From Bacteroidota bacterium (GTDB lineage: Bacteria > Bacteroidota > Bacteroidia > Chitinophagales > Chitinophagaceae): a stretch of DNA of 64,000 bases. Under the pieces are notes generated by a model. It had not been told where the DNA came from. It saw only the letters and a program-made list of their open reading frames with translations, and ran no database searches. The DNA is taken from NCBI GenBank assembly GCA_016712665.1, contig JADJQP010000002.1, positions 522,501 to 586,500 of the forward strand, given 5' to 3'. This document shows, one piece after another, positions 57,279 to 64,000 of the stretch. Position 1 is the first letter of the stretch. Every line of letters starts with the position of its first letter. The position numbers were made by a program, and so were the translations under genes.

Positions 57279-57311
57279 ATGAAAAGTTTTTTTACTTTTA
57301 GAAACTTTTGA
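57279..57311 (+). promoter_or_regulatory. Phe-rich leader ORF before kynureninase
   Basis: A 10-codon frame (ATG at 57279, TGA at 57309-57311) encodes MKSFFTFRNF. Four of ten residues are Phe. The segments AAAAGTTT (57283-57290) and AAACTTTT (57302-57309) can pair. This has the look of a leader-peptide attenuator, but the sequence is AT-rich and could be chance. Confidence 0.3.
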
Positions 57312-57337
57312 ATCCTCACATATTAAAATTAGCAACT

Positions 57338-58609
57338 ATGTCAGCCAATTTCTCCAATTCCAATATCAGGCTTTATGCAAAGGAAAGAGATGATGCCGAT
57401 TTTTTATCAGGCCATAGAGAAAAATTTTTATTCCCACAGCATCAGGGGAAGGATGTAATTTATTTGTGTGGCAATTCATTAGGCTTGCAGCCAAAAAATG
57501 CAATTGAATATTTTGTTCAGGAATTAAATGATTGGGCGGAGTACGGTGTAGAAGGGCATTTCCAATCCAAGAGACCCTGGTTTTCCTATCATCATTTTTT
57601 TACCAAATCATTGGCCACTTTGGTGGGTGCCAAAGAAACCGAAGTAGTAGCTATGAATACGCTTACGGTAAATTTGCACTTACTAATGCTTTCGTTTTAC
57701 CGACCTACTAAACAACGCTACAAAATTATTATGGAGGCAGGGGCATTCCCTTCCGATATGTATGCTGTAGAAACCCAGGTAAAAATGCATGGTTTGGATC
57801 CCGAAGAGGCCATTATTGAAATAGCTCCTCGAAAAGGAGAACATTGTATTGCCATGGAAGATATTGAGGAGGCTATTAAAAAAAATAAAAACAAAGTGGC
57901 ATTGGTACTCTTTGGCGGTGTCAATTATTATACCGGTCAATATTTTGACATCAAGCAGATTGTAGAACTGGCGCATAGCGTAGGCGCTTATGCCGGTTTT
58001 GATTTAGCACATGCTGTAGGCAATAAAGTATTGCATCTCCACGATTGGAAGGTCGATTTTGCTTGCTGGTGTTCGTATAAATATCTTAACTCCGGTCCGG
58101 GCTCTGTCGGCGGAATTTTTGTGCAAGAAAAACATGCAAAAAACGATCAAATTTTCAGACTTGGTGGCTGGTGGGGCCACGACGAAAAAACCCGATTCAA
58201 AATGAAAAAAGGTTTTAAACCCATGAAAAGCGCTGAAAGTTGGCAAATGAGCAATGCACAAATATTGAATATGGCTGCACATCGTGCTTCATTAGACATT
58301 TTTGATGAAGTGGGTATGCATAAGTTGGCAGAAAAAAGTCTGCATCTTACAGCATACACAGAAATGCTGTTGCGACAAATTACACATTTGAAATTTGAAA
58401 TCATTACCCCTTCCAATCCAATCGAACGAGGCTGTCAATTGTCCCTTCTTTTTAAATCAAAAGGGAGAGAGGTGTTTGAGGCCTTACAAAAAAATGGAGT
58501 GGTGGCAGATTGGCGTGAACCCAATGTAATTCGCATTGCTCCCGTACCTCTTTATAATTCGTATGAGGATATCTATACGTTTTGTGAAATAATGAAAAAA
58601 GTAAAATAA
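57338..58609 (+). CDS. kynU: Kynureninase
   Basis: A PLP-dependent enzyme (EC 3.7.1.3) that splits kynurenine into anthranilate and alanine, or 3-hydroxykynurenine into 3-hydroxyanthranilate, in tryptophan breakdown or NAD synthesis. The 423 residues have FLCGNSLGLQP-like motif (IYLCGNSLGLQPKN), MNTLTVNLHLLMLSFYRPT, DLAHAVGNKVLHLHDW, the PLP Lys in FACWCSYKYLNSGPGSVGG (Lys about 240), and GWWGHDEKTRFKMKKGF. The start is ATG 57338 (MSANFSNSN); the TTG earlier adds ten non-conserved residues. No other kyn gene adjoins. Confidence 0.95.
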   Translation: MSANFSNSNIRLYAKERDDADFLSGHREKFLFPQHQGKDVIYLCGNSLGLQPKNAIEYFVQELNDWAEYGVEGHFQSKRPWFSYHHFFTKSLATLVGAKETEVVAMNTLTVNLHLLMLSFYRPTKQRYKIIMEAGAFPSDMYAVETQVKMHGLDPEEAIIEIAPRKGEHCIAMEDIEEAIKKNKNKVALVLFGGVNYYTGQYFDIKQIVELAHSVGAYAGFDLAHAVGNKVLHLHDWKVDFACWCSYKYLNSGPGSVGGIFVQEKHAKNDQIFRLGGWWGHDEKTRFKMKKGFKPMKSAESWQMSNAQILNMAAHRASLDIFDEVGMHKLAEKSLHLTAYTEMLLRQITHLKFEIITPSNPIERGCQLSLLFKSKGREVFEALQKNGVVADWREPNVIRIAPVPLYNSYEDIYTFCEIMKKVK

Positions 58610-58616
58610 GGGTATC

Positions 58617-59270
58617 CTATTTCATACTGTTAGCATCTTCTAAAAATTTTGCCAAACCAATATCTGTAAGTGGATGCTTCAGCAATCCCAATATACTGTC
58701 AAGCGGACAAGTACATACATCGGCGCCTACTTCAGCACATCGTACAATATGTAGCGCATTTCGAATAGAAGCAGCTAATATTTCGGTTTTAAATTGTTGC
58801 AATCGATAGATATGAGAAATTTGGGAAATCAGTTCTACCCCATCCCAACTGCTATCGTCTATTCTGCCGATAAAAGGCGACACATAAGTAGCACCGGCTT
58901 TTGCTGCTAATATCGCTTGCCCGGCAGAAAATACCAATGTGCAATTGGTTTTGATACCATTGTCGGTAAACCATTTAATAGCCTTAATACCATCTTTTAT
59001 CATCGGAACCTTTACTACAATATTGGGATCGATGGTGGCTAATTTTTTCCCCTCTTCCACAATACCGGCAAAATCGGTTGAAATAACTTCCGCACTAACG
59101 GGTGCATGTACGATATCGCAAATATCTTTATAATGCTGCCAAACGGCATCATTGCCTTTAATTCCTTCTTTAGCCATTAAGGATGGGTTGGTGGTAACCC
59201 CATCGAGAATACCAAGTTCGTTAGCTTCCTTAATTTGAGCAAGGTTTGCGGTGTCTATAAAAAATTTCAT
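58617..59270 (-). CDS. Transaldolase / fructose-6-phosphate aldolase-like (type 3)
   Basis: A 217-residue aldolase of the short transaldolase group. The start MKFFIDTANLAQIKEANELGILDGVTTNPSLMAKEG is diagnostic, and NIVVKVPMIKDGIKAIKWF holds the Schiff-base Lys (in VVKVP). IGRIDDSSWDGV and ILAASIRNALHIVRCAEVGADVCTCPL follow. It acts in the pentose-phosphate or sugar-phosphate aldol reactions; whether it is transaldolase or FSA needs assay. ATG at 59270 chosen; upstream extension is unsupported. Convergent with kynU. Confidence 0.92.
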   Translation of the reverse strand: MKFFIDTANLAQIKEANELGILDGVTTNPSLMAKEGIKGNDAVWQHYKDICDIVHAPVSAEVISTDFAGIVEEGKKLATIDPNIVVKVPMIKDGIKAIKWFTDNGIKTNCTLVFSAGQAILAAKAGATYVSPFIGRIDDSSWDGVELISQISHIYRLQQFKTEILAASIRNALHIVRCAEVGADVCTCPLDSILGLLKHPLTDIGLAKFLEDANSMK

Positions 59271-59374
59271 GTGAAAAGAGTTAATGGTAAAATAGTGCCG
59301 CAAAAGTAGTACATGAAAAGGAAAGGAAAAATGAAAAGGAAAAAATGTGAATAAAAGGGACGGACACAAAAAAT

Positions 59375-59467
59375 GGCAAGTTACTTATATCGCACCGCTA
59401 CAACCATATACCTTTGCTGCGTTCCCGCCCTGGAGGAGTAATAGGAGCTGGTCGTATAAGACTTGCC
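59375..59467 (-). ncRNA. ffs: Signal recognition particle RNA, small bacterial type
   Basis: About 93 nt. The ends ACTTGCC on the plus side and GGCAAGT form the long terminal stem; the apical hairpin on the minus strand contains CCTCCAGGGCGGGAACGCAG and CAAAGGT, which is the conserved symmetric/asymmetric loop region binding Ffh. A T-rich stretch follows the 3' end on the minus strand. It serves co-translational protein targeting. Confidence 0.92.
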
Positions 59468-59471
59468 GCTG

Positions 59472-59479
59472 CAAATGTA
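59472..59479 (-). promoter_or_regulatory. -7 element of the SRP RNA gene
   Basis: The minus strand reads TACATTTG, matching TAnnTTTG, only 4 bp before the RNA's 5' end, as expected for a transcript beginning there. Confidence 0.65.
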
Positions 59480-59603
59480 GGATAATTTAGCAGAAAATAG
59501 AAAGTATTTAAAAAAAAGAAAACCAAATGCAATTTTCAATGTGTTGGTAAATCTCCTTCCACTTTTTACATTCGACCCTTTACTTACTACTTTCGACTTT
59601 TTA

Positions 59604-59692
59604 CTTACTACTTACTACTTACTACTTACTACTTACTACTTACTACTTACTACTTACTACTTACTACTTACTACTTACTACTTACTACTTAC
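59604..59692. repeat. Heptamer tandem array (CTTACTA)12
   Basis: Twelve perfect copies of CTTACTA at 59604-59687 plus CTTAC to 59692, preceded by related imperfect units (TTACTTACTACTTTCGAC). The array ends directly at the corA stop codon (59693). It holds no gene. It is a likely length-variable locus. Confidence 0.95.
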
Positions 59693-60796
59693 CTAAAACC
59701 ACACTTTTCGCCTAAAATAATATAACATAAGAATTGGGACAATAATCATAATGGAGGTGGCAATCCAAAATCCATATTGATGATGCAAATACGGCATTCC
59801 GGTATCAAAATTCATCCCGAAAATACCCCCGATAACCGTTGCAGGAGCCAATAAGGTGGTAACGATGGCTAAAAATTTCATAATCTCATTTAACTTGAGA
59901 TTGGTTTGACTCAAATATAAATCTCTGATGTTGGAAATGACATCGCGGTAGTTTTCGGTAAGTTCGATTACCTGTATGATATGGTCATAAATATCTTTAT
60001 AATAGTTCTGATTTTTTTCATCTAAATAATGATGCTCCGACCGTATGATGCTACTAATAAGTTCCCGTACCGGACTGGTATGTCTTTTAAAAAAAATAAT
60101 TTCCTTTCGCAAGGTGTTGATACGGTTCATGGTATAGGAATCGTAGGTATTTCGAGTAATCTCCTCTTCTAACCGTTCAATTTGCTCTCCTACTTTTTCA
60201 AGCACCACAAAATAATTATCAACGATATCATCCAGTAAGGTATATAGCAAATAGTCGCTCCGTTGATGTCGTACTTTTGACACCGGATTCGTTAATTTTT
60301 CTCGTACCGGATCAAATAAATCTCTGTGCGAATCATCTTGAAAGGAAAATAAAAAATTGCTTCCGAGCACAAAGCTTACCTGCTCGCTCTCAATTGAATG
60401 ATTGGTTTCATTGTAATAGAGCATATGCAGCACCGTGGTAAAGCAATTGTCAAACTCATCTACCTTGGGGCGTTGATGTACACTTAAGATATCTTCAATA
60501 ATCAGTGGATGCAAGCCGATGCTATTTCCCACCGTTTCTACATTCACCTTGTTTAGGATATCTAAATTGACCCAATAATTTTTTTCCGGCGAAAAATCAG
60601 TAATAATGATTTCCTCACTTTTCAACCCCACCCTTGAACTACAATCGGTGGGTGTATAAATATACATGCTGATAATAGATTCCCCTTGTGGTTTATCTAC
60701 TTTCAACACATTGGGATTGCTTTGCAATACCTTTTTGGTTTGCAGCAATTCCAGCGGATTCAGGTATTTTAGATAATTATATCGGGCCCCTTTCAT
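59693..60796 (-). CDS. corA: CorA-family magnesium/cobalt transporter
   Basis: A 367-residue inner-membrane divalent-cation channel. The large N-terminal cytoplasmic funnel and stalk helix lead to two C-terminal membrane helices; the signature GGIFGMNF (GMN motif, about 323-330) is at the end of the first. The periplasmic loop reads DTGMPYLHHQ, and the end is a basic YFRRKVWF. The stop abuts a heptamer array. The gene begins 1 bp after the DtxR gene's stop, so they form an operon and the regulator may control ion uptake. Confidence 0.93.
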   Translation of the reverse strand: MKGARYNYLKYLNPLELLQTKKVLQSNPNVLKVDKPQGESIISMYIYTPTDCSSRVGLKSEEIIITDFSPEKNYWVNLDILNKVNVETVGNSIGLHPLIIEDILSVHQRPKVDEFDNCFTTVLHMLYYNETNHSIESEQVSFVLGSNFLFSFQDDSHRDLFDPVREKLTNPVSKVRHQRSDYLLYTLLDDIVDNYFVVLEKVGEQIERLEEEITRNTYDSYTMNRINTLRKEIIFFKRHTSPVRELISSIIRSEHHYLDEKNQNYYKDIYDHIIQVIELTENYRDVISNIRDLYLSQTNLKLNEIMKFLAIVTTLLAPATVIGGIFGMNFDTGMPYLHHQYGFWIATSIMIIVPILMLYYFRRKVWF

Positions 60797-60797
60797 A

Positions 60798-61454
60798 TTA
60801 AGCTATTAGAATACTTTGTGATATTTTTTCAGAAACAATCAATTCTTTTTTCCCATTTATTAAAATGGCAAGCGACTGATCAAATTCAATTTTTGAAAGT
60901 ACTACAATTCTAGTGGAAAGAGTAATTTGAAGTTTCATTAAATATTGTAAAAATTCTGCGGACGTATCTTTTACGGCAACCACTTGATAGGTTTTGCCCA
61001 ATTTGGCTTCTGACAAGGTTATGCGACTATTGGTATGCATGACTCCTTTGGTATCCGGAATGGGATCGCCATGAGGATCTACCTGAGGAAAGTTGAGAAA
61101 TTGATCTAAGCGATCAATTAATTTAGTGGATTGAATATGCTCTAATTGCTCCGCTATTTCATGTACCTCGTCCCAAGTAAAATCAAGTTTATCAACCAGA
61201 AAAAACTCCCACAGTCTGTGCTTTCGTACAATTTGCAACGCTATTTTCGTTCCGGTTTTCGACAGGGATACCTTCCCATATTTTTGATAGGAAATAAACT
61301 TTTTATCATTCAATTTTTTAAGCATCGCCGTTACCGTTGCCGGCTTAATGGCCAGTTGTTCAGCAATGGTATTGGTGGAGGTTTCGTTCTTTTCAGATGA
61401 AACTACCAGATGATAGATGGTCTTGATATAATTTTCCTCGGTAAATGTGAGCAT
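60798..61454 (-). CDS. DtxR/MntR-family metal-dependent regulator
   Basis: A 218-residue regulator; ATG at 61454 (MLTFTEENYIKTIYHL) is the usual start. An N-terminal winged helix (about 1-65: TSTNTIAEQLAIKPATVTAMLKKL), a dimerisation and metal-binding domain (about 65-140: KHRLWEFFLVDKLDFTWDEVHEIAEQLEH with metal-ligand Glu/His), and a C-terminal FeoA/SH3-like part. Such proteins repress metal-uptake genes when Mn or Fe is bound. It is cotranscribed with corA (1 bp gap). Metal specificity unknown. Confidence 0.92.
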   Translation of the reverse strand: MLTFTEENYIKTIYHLVVSSEKNETSTNTIAEQLAIKPATVTAMLKKLNDKKFISYQKYGKVSLSKTGTKIALQIVRKHRLWEFFLVDKLDFTWDEVHEIAEQLEHIQSTKLIDRLDQFLNFPQVDPHGDPIPDTKGVMHTNSRITLSEAKLGKTYQVVAVKDTSAEFLQYLMKLQITLSTRIVVLSKIEFDQSLAILINGKKELIVSEKISQSILIA

Positions 61455-61544
61455 ATTAAAAAAGATAAAAACGACGGGTCGGAAATTATTCAAACAAAAA
61501 CATGGCTTCTTCAGATTTTTATAAAAAAGGATGACATCTGCGCA

Positions 61545-62372
61545 TCAATCCCATTTTTTAACTTCATTCAACTTGGCTTGTTGTGCATTGAGTATCTCAT
61601 GATATTTAAAATCATCACCAATGATATTTACAAAGGCCACAATTCTCAAATTGGATTTGTTGGAATAATATCCTCCCAATGTCATGCTATAATTTTTGGT
61701 AATCATTTTTCCATCAAACATAGCAATGGAGTCGCCGGTATAACTGCTCAGCACCTTACGCAAGACTCGTTGATGCACATAATTAGTGTCTGCATTGAGT
61801 TGGTTCTGCGCTTTTACACTGTCTTCTATTAAATACACCGTTAAGCGGGTTCTTTTTTCAATCGAATCGTTATACCCAACAAAAACAGACACTTCCAAAT
61901 TATTATTAAGTTCCTTACTACTAATGGCCAAACCAACATCACTACTAGTGGTTTTCAATAATTCCTCTGCATTCAATCGCCAATTAAAAATGCTATACAC
62001 TACTGAGTCTAATTGATTGCCTTTGCTAGCCGGTACTCTGTTCATGGCTGCACGGGGAAAACTATTAATTCCTCCCAAATGCATACTGAGTGCATTAAAA
62101 AAAGGCGTAATGGCAAGCCAGTCACCTTGATGAATGCAGGTAGCAATAATAGTACTATCTAAAGCCAACATGGCCTTTAAGGTATCGTCGCCTGTTGGAC
62201 AGTTGGGATTCCACTCCCCTTTAAACATTTCCAGCATCAGCTTCTTAGTGAATGTCATTGGTGGGTCTCCCACAGGATTCACCACCACGCCACCACCTCC
62301 TCCAGTATCTTTTTCCTTTTTACATGAAAAGAAGCAATTGAGCAAAAGCAATAGGAGCAGATAATTTCTCAT
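61545..62372 (-). CDS. Omp28-like lipoprotein with degenerate CxxC
   Basis: A 275-residue lipoprotein (signal MRNYLLLLLLLNCFFSC; lipobox Cys about 17 followed by KKEKD). It shares the layout of the next gene: TFTKKLMLEMFKGEW, then LDSVVYSIFN, and the ending EVKKWD. The thioredoxin-like CxxC of Omp28 proteins (WCGYCPNG) is here WNPNCPTG, with only the second Cys retained. It should be in the periplasm or outer membrane. Function unknown; probably paralogous to 62445-63388. Confidence 0.78.
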   Translation of the reverse strand: MRNYLLLLLLLNCFFSCKKEKDTGGGGGVVVNPVGDPPMTFTKKLMLEMFKGEWNPNCPTGDDTLKAMLALDSTIIATCIHQGDWLAITPFFNALSMHLGGINSFPRAAMNRVPASKGNQLDSVVYSIFNWRLNAEELLKTTSSDVGLAISSKELNNNLEVSVFVGYNDSIEKRTRLTVYLIEDSVKAQNQLNADTNYVHQRVLRKVLSSYTGDSIAMFDGKMITKNYSMTLGGYYSNKSNLRIVAFVNIIGDDFKYHEILNAQQAKLNEVKKWD

Positions 62373-62401
62373 TTGTAATTTTAGTGGCATAAAGATAAAA
62401 A

Positions 62402-62425
62402 AAAACGCTCATAAAGAGCGTTTTT
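62402..62425. terminator. Terminator between the two Omp28-like genes
   Basis: Stem AAAACGCTC / GAGCGTTTT with a short ATAAA loop and T/A runs on both strands. It ends the upstream Omp28 gene on the minus strand. Confidence 0.85.
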
Positions 62426-62444
62426 ACTTATTACGTTAGGATTA

Positions 62445-63388
62445 TTAATCCCATTTCTTAATTTGTCCCAATTTGCATTCTTGCACATTTTCAACATAAT
62501 CGCTTGCAGCACCAGAACCTTTTTTAACAATCATGGCAATTACGCTTACTTTGTTTAAATCGTATTCAGGAGACATATCAATATCAGCACTTACATTAAA
62601 TTCGCCTTTTGCCTTGATTTTGGCACTAGGAATTAAAGTACCCCAAATACCTTGTGTAAATAATACTTGACGTAAAAGGTGATCATGTACATAGTTTGCA
62701 GATGACATTGGATCTCCTTTTTGATACCAAGGAGAAGAAGCATCACCGTCCATATAATTGTGTTGATCATATTGTGAACCTTGATGAACACCATCTTCTA
62801 ATAGATACGCAACTAAGTAGTATTCATCGCCAGGAGCCGCTGTGGTAGCAAATCCAGCATGTACATCAATGGTGTACATAGTAGAATTTATTTTTTAGTG
62901 ATAATTCCTAAACCACCGATTGGTGTTTTGGATAACTCACTAGCTGCAGTTGCACCCCATGTATTATAATTATTACTAGCTTCAATTCTGTTTACCACTC
63001 CACCTGGGATACCTGAAATCGAATAGCGTGCTTCTAGGTCTGCAGTTGAACTGGTGGTAAATGCATCGTACATGTCAGACATTACGTCACCATCATGATA
63101 CGCGATACCATATACTCGGTCTGGATTAGCCTCCACTGCATTTTTCATATTGTAAGCACCATTTGGGCAATAGCCACACCATGCTGCAGTAGCTTCTTCA
63201 ATAACGGCTTTTTTGGTAAAAGCATCTGGCATTGGGCCTAATGGATCCACTGGTGCCGGAGCAGTTGGGGTTGTTGGATTGGTACTTCCAAATGGATTCA
63301 AACCATTTGAATTCGAATTGTTCTTTTTGCACGCTGAAAAACCTGCAACCAACAATGCCATTAGTGAGATTGAAAGAATCTTTTTCAT
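62445..63388 (-). CDS. Omp28-like lipoprotein, frameshifted
   Basis: This lipoprotein of about 314 residues has a signal ending LLVAGFSACKK (lipobox Cys about 20; ATG at 63388 chosen), a Pro/Asn/Thr linker, then AAWCGYCPNGAY (active CxxC) followed by NRVYGIAYHDGD-like sequence, and a C-terminal beta domain ending QIKKWD. The frame breaks in the A6 run (62891-62896 on the plus strand as T6): ITKK-stop in one frame, NSTMYTIDVHAG in the next; adding one A makes ITKKINSTMYTID. It appears to be expressed from its own promoter and followed by a terminator. Confidence 0.82.
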
Positions 63389-63518
63389 TTTATGATAATT
63401 TTGTAATTTGAAACAAATATAAGTAAAAAAAATTGAATGTTGCAACATTAACATATGTTAATATGAACAATGTGCATAACATTTTAGGTCAAAGAGGGGT
63501 TTATGAGGGCAAAATACC

Positions 63519-64000
63519 TTAGAAAGAGCTGTTGATCAGTGAATTGACTTCCGAAATTTTCATTTCTTCTTCAATTCCGGGTTCAATTTCTCTGCTTTGC
63601 GCAATTTTTCTTTTTTGCAAATTAGCCAATTTCAACATTTTACCTAAGTTGTCTTCAGAAAGCGTATAAGCCTTATCAATCCACACATCTACAACATCGA
63701 GCAATTCCTGTTTCGACACCTTACTACAAATACTTAAAAATGGATTTGAAAGATATTGTTCCATATCGCCATTTTTTATCAGCATATTCATGGTCGCAAT
63801 GCCCATACCATCGTCACATACCTTATTAATGATGCCTAAATCAAAAATATCTTGAGAAGTGTAGGTTTTGTTTGAATTGATGATTTCATTGGCTTTGTTG
63901 AATCCTACCTTTTTTGTTAAAAAGCTATAGGCCCCCATTCCGGGAAAGGTCCCAAAAATCACTTCTGGAAAACTAAATTTAGCGGACTCTTCGGCCAAAA
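63519..64000 (-). CDS. RpfF-like enoyl-CoA hydratase/DSF synthase, 5' end outside window
   Basis: The visible C-terminal part, about 160 residues, belongs to the crotonase family. FSFPEVIFGTFPGMGAYSFLTKKVG matches the RpfF-type signature, whose Glu in PEV is the second catalytic Glu of DSF synthase. YTSQDIFDLGIINKV and VSKQELLDVVDVWIDKAYTLSEDNLGKMLKLANLQKRK follow, as in RpfF. RpfF makes cis-2-unsaturated fatty-acid signals (diffusible signal factor) from acyl-ACP. The beginning is off the window, so the first catalytic Glu and any neighbour genes (such as an RpfG/RpfC-type sensor) cannot be seen. A generic enoyl-CoA hydratase is the alternative. Confidence 0.75.
   Translation of the reverse strand, partial: LAEESAKFSFPEVIFGTFPGMGAYSFLTKKVGFNKANEIINSNKTYTSQDIFDLGIINKVCDDGMGIATMNMLIKNGDMEQYLSNPFLSICSKVSKQELLDVVDVWIDKAYTLSEDNLGKMLKLANLQKRKIAQSREIEPGIEEEMKISEVNSLINSSF

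Noticed and set aside
59604..59692. CRISPR-like array
   Set aside because: The unit is 7 bp with no spacers; it is a simple tandem repeat.

Overview
The window is a stretch of chromosome from a low-GC member of the Bacteroidota, probably Chitinophagales or a close relative. This is an inference from several signs: type IX secretion sorting domains (type A tails and one CHU_C/type B tail), SprB-type repeats, a SusC-like TonB receptor with a carboxypeptidase-regulatory-like domain, Omp28-like lipoproteins, TAnnTTTG promoter elements, a fused E1 alpha/beta dehydrogenase and a short Bacteroidota-type SRP RNA. There is no phage, complete insertion sequence, CRISPR array or replication origin that I can support.

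Layout. 1-4652: LytTR response regulator and a shortened sensor kinase, a frame-broken NAD-epimerase and a frame-broken TonB receptor. 4878-11.7 kb: dienelactone hydrolase, a gene-free repeat region with palindromic elements (5.8-6.7 kb), dnaE, thioredoxin, a YfiT-like protein and tRNA-Leu(GAG). 11.7-23.2 kb: secreted and envelope proteins, LD-carboxypeptidase, metG and an OprD-like porin. 23.3-35.8 kb: a compact sulfur-oxidation/sulfide-detoxification island holding a SoxB-like hydrolase, DsrE, TsdA, two half-size YeeE/YedE transporters, thioredoxin, rhodanese, peroxiredoxin, a persulfide dioxygenase-rhodanese fusion, sulfide:quinone oxidoreductase, TauE exporter and a Crp/Fnr regulator. Palindromes of the form TGTAACAnnTGTTACA recur upstream of its transcription units and look like the regulator's operators. 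36.4-41.8 kb: a giant repeat adhesin and two beta-helix proteins. 41.9-45.6 kb: a twin-CxxxCxxxC peptide beside a transglutaminase/alpha-E/ATP-grasp cassette. 46.0-48.6 kb: tmRNA followed by a tandem array of four-helix-bundle (23S-IVS-type) units and a kinase-like gene. 49-64 kb: rnc, DUF885 peptidase, thioesterase, OmpA protein, E1 alpha/beta, Nudix, GHL10, kynureninase, transaldolase-like enzyme, SRP RNA, corA with a DtxR regulator, two Omp28-like proteins and a truncated RpfF-like (DSF synthase) gene.

At least nine reading-frame shifts occur in this window, most at short homopolymers and one in the essential gene dnaE. Residual sequencing error is therefore the simplest explanation for most of them, and I annotate those genes at full length with the break marked. 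Two further interruptions, in the persulfide dioxygenase and SQR genes, are in-frame stop codons and are of a different kind.

The observations I consider most worth follow-up are the tmRNA-linked tandem four-helix-bundle array, the Crp/Fnr-controlled sulfur island, and the Cys-rich peptide beside the amidoligase-type cassette.
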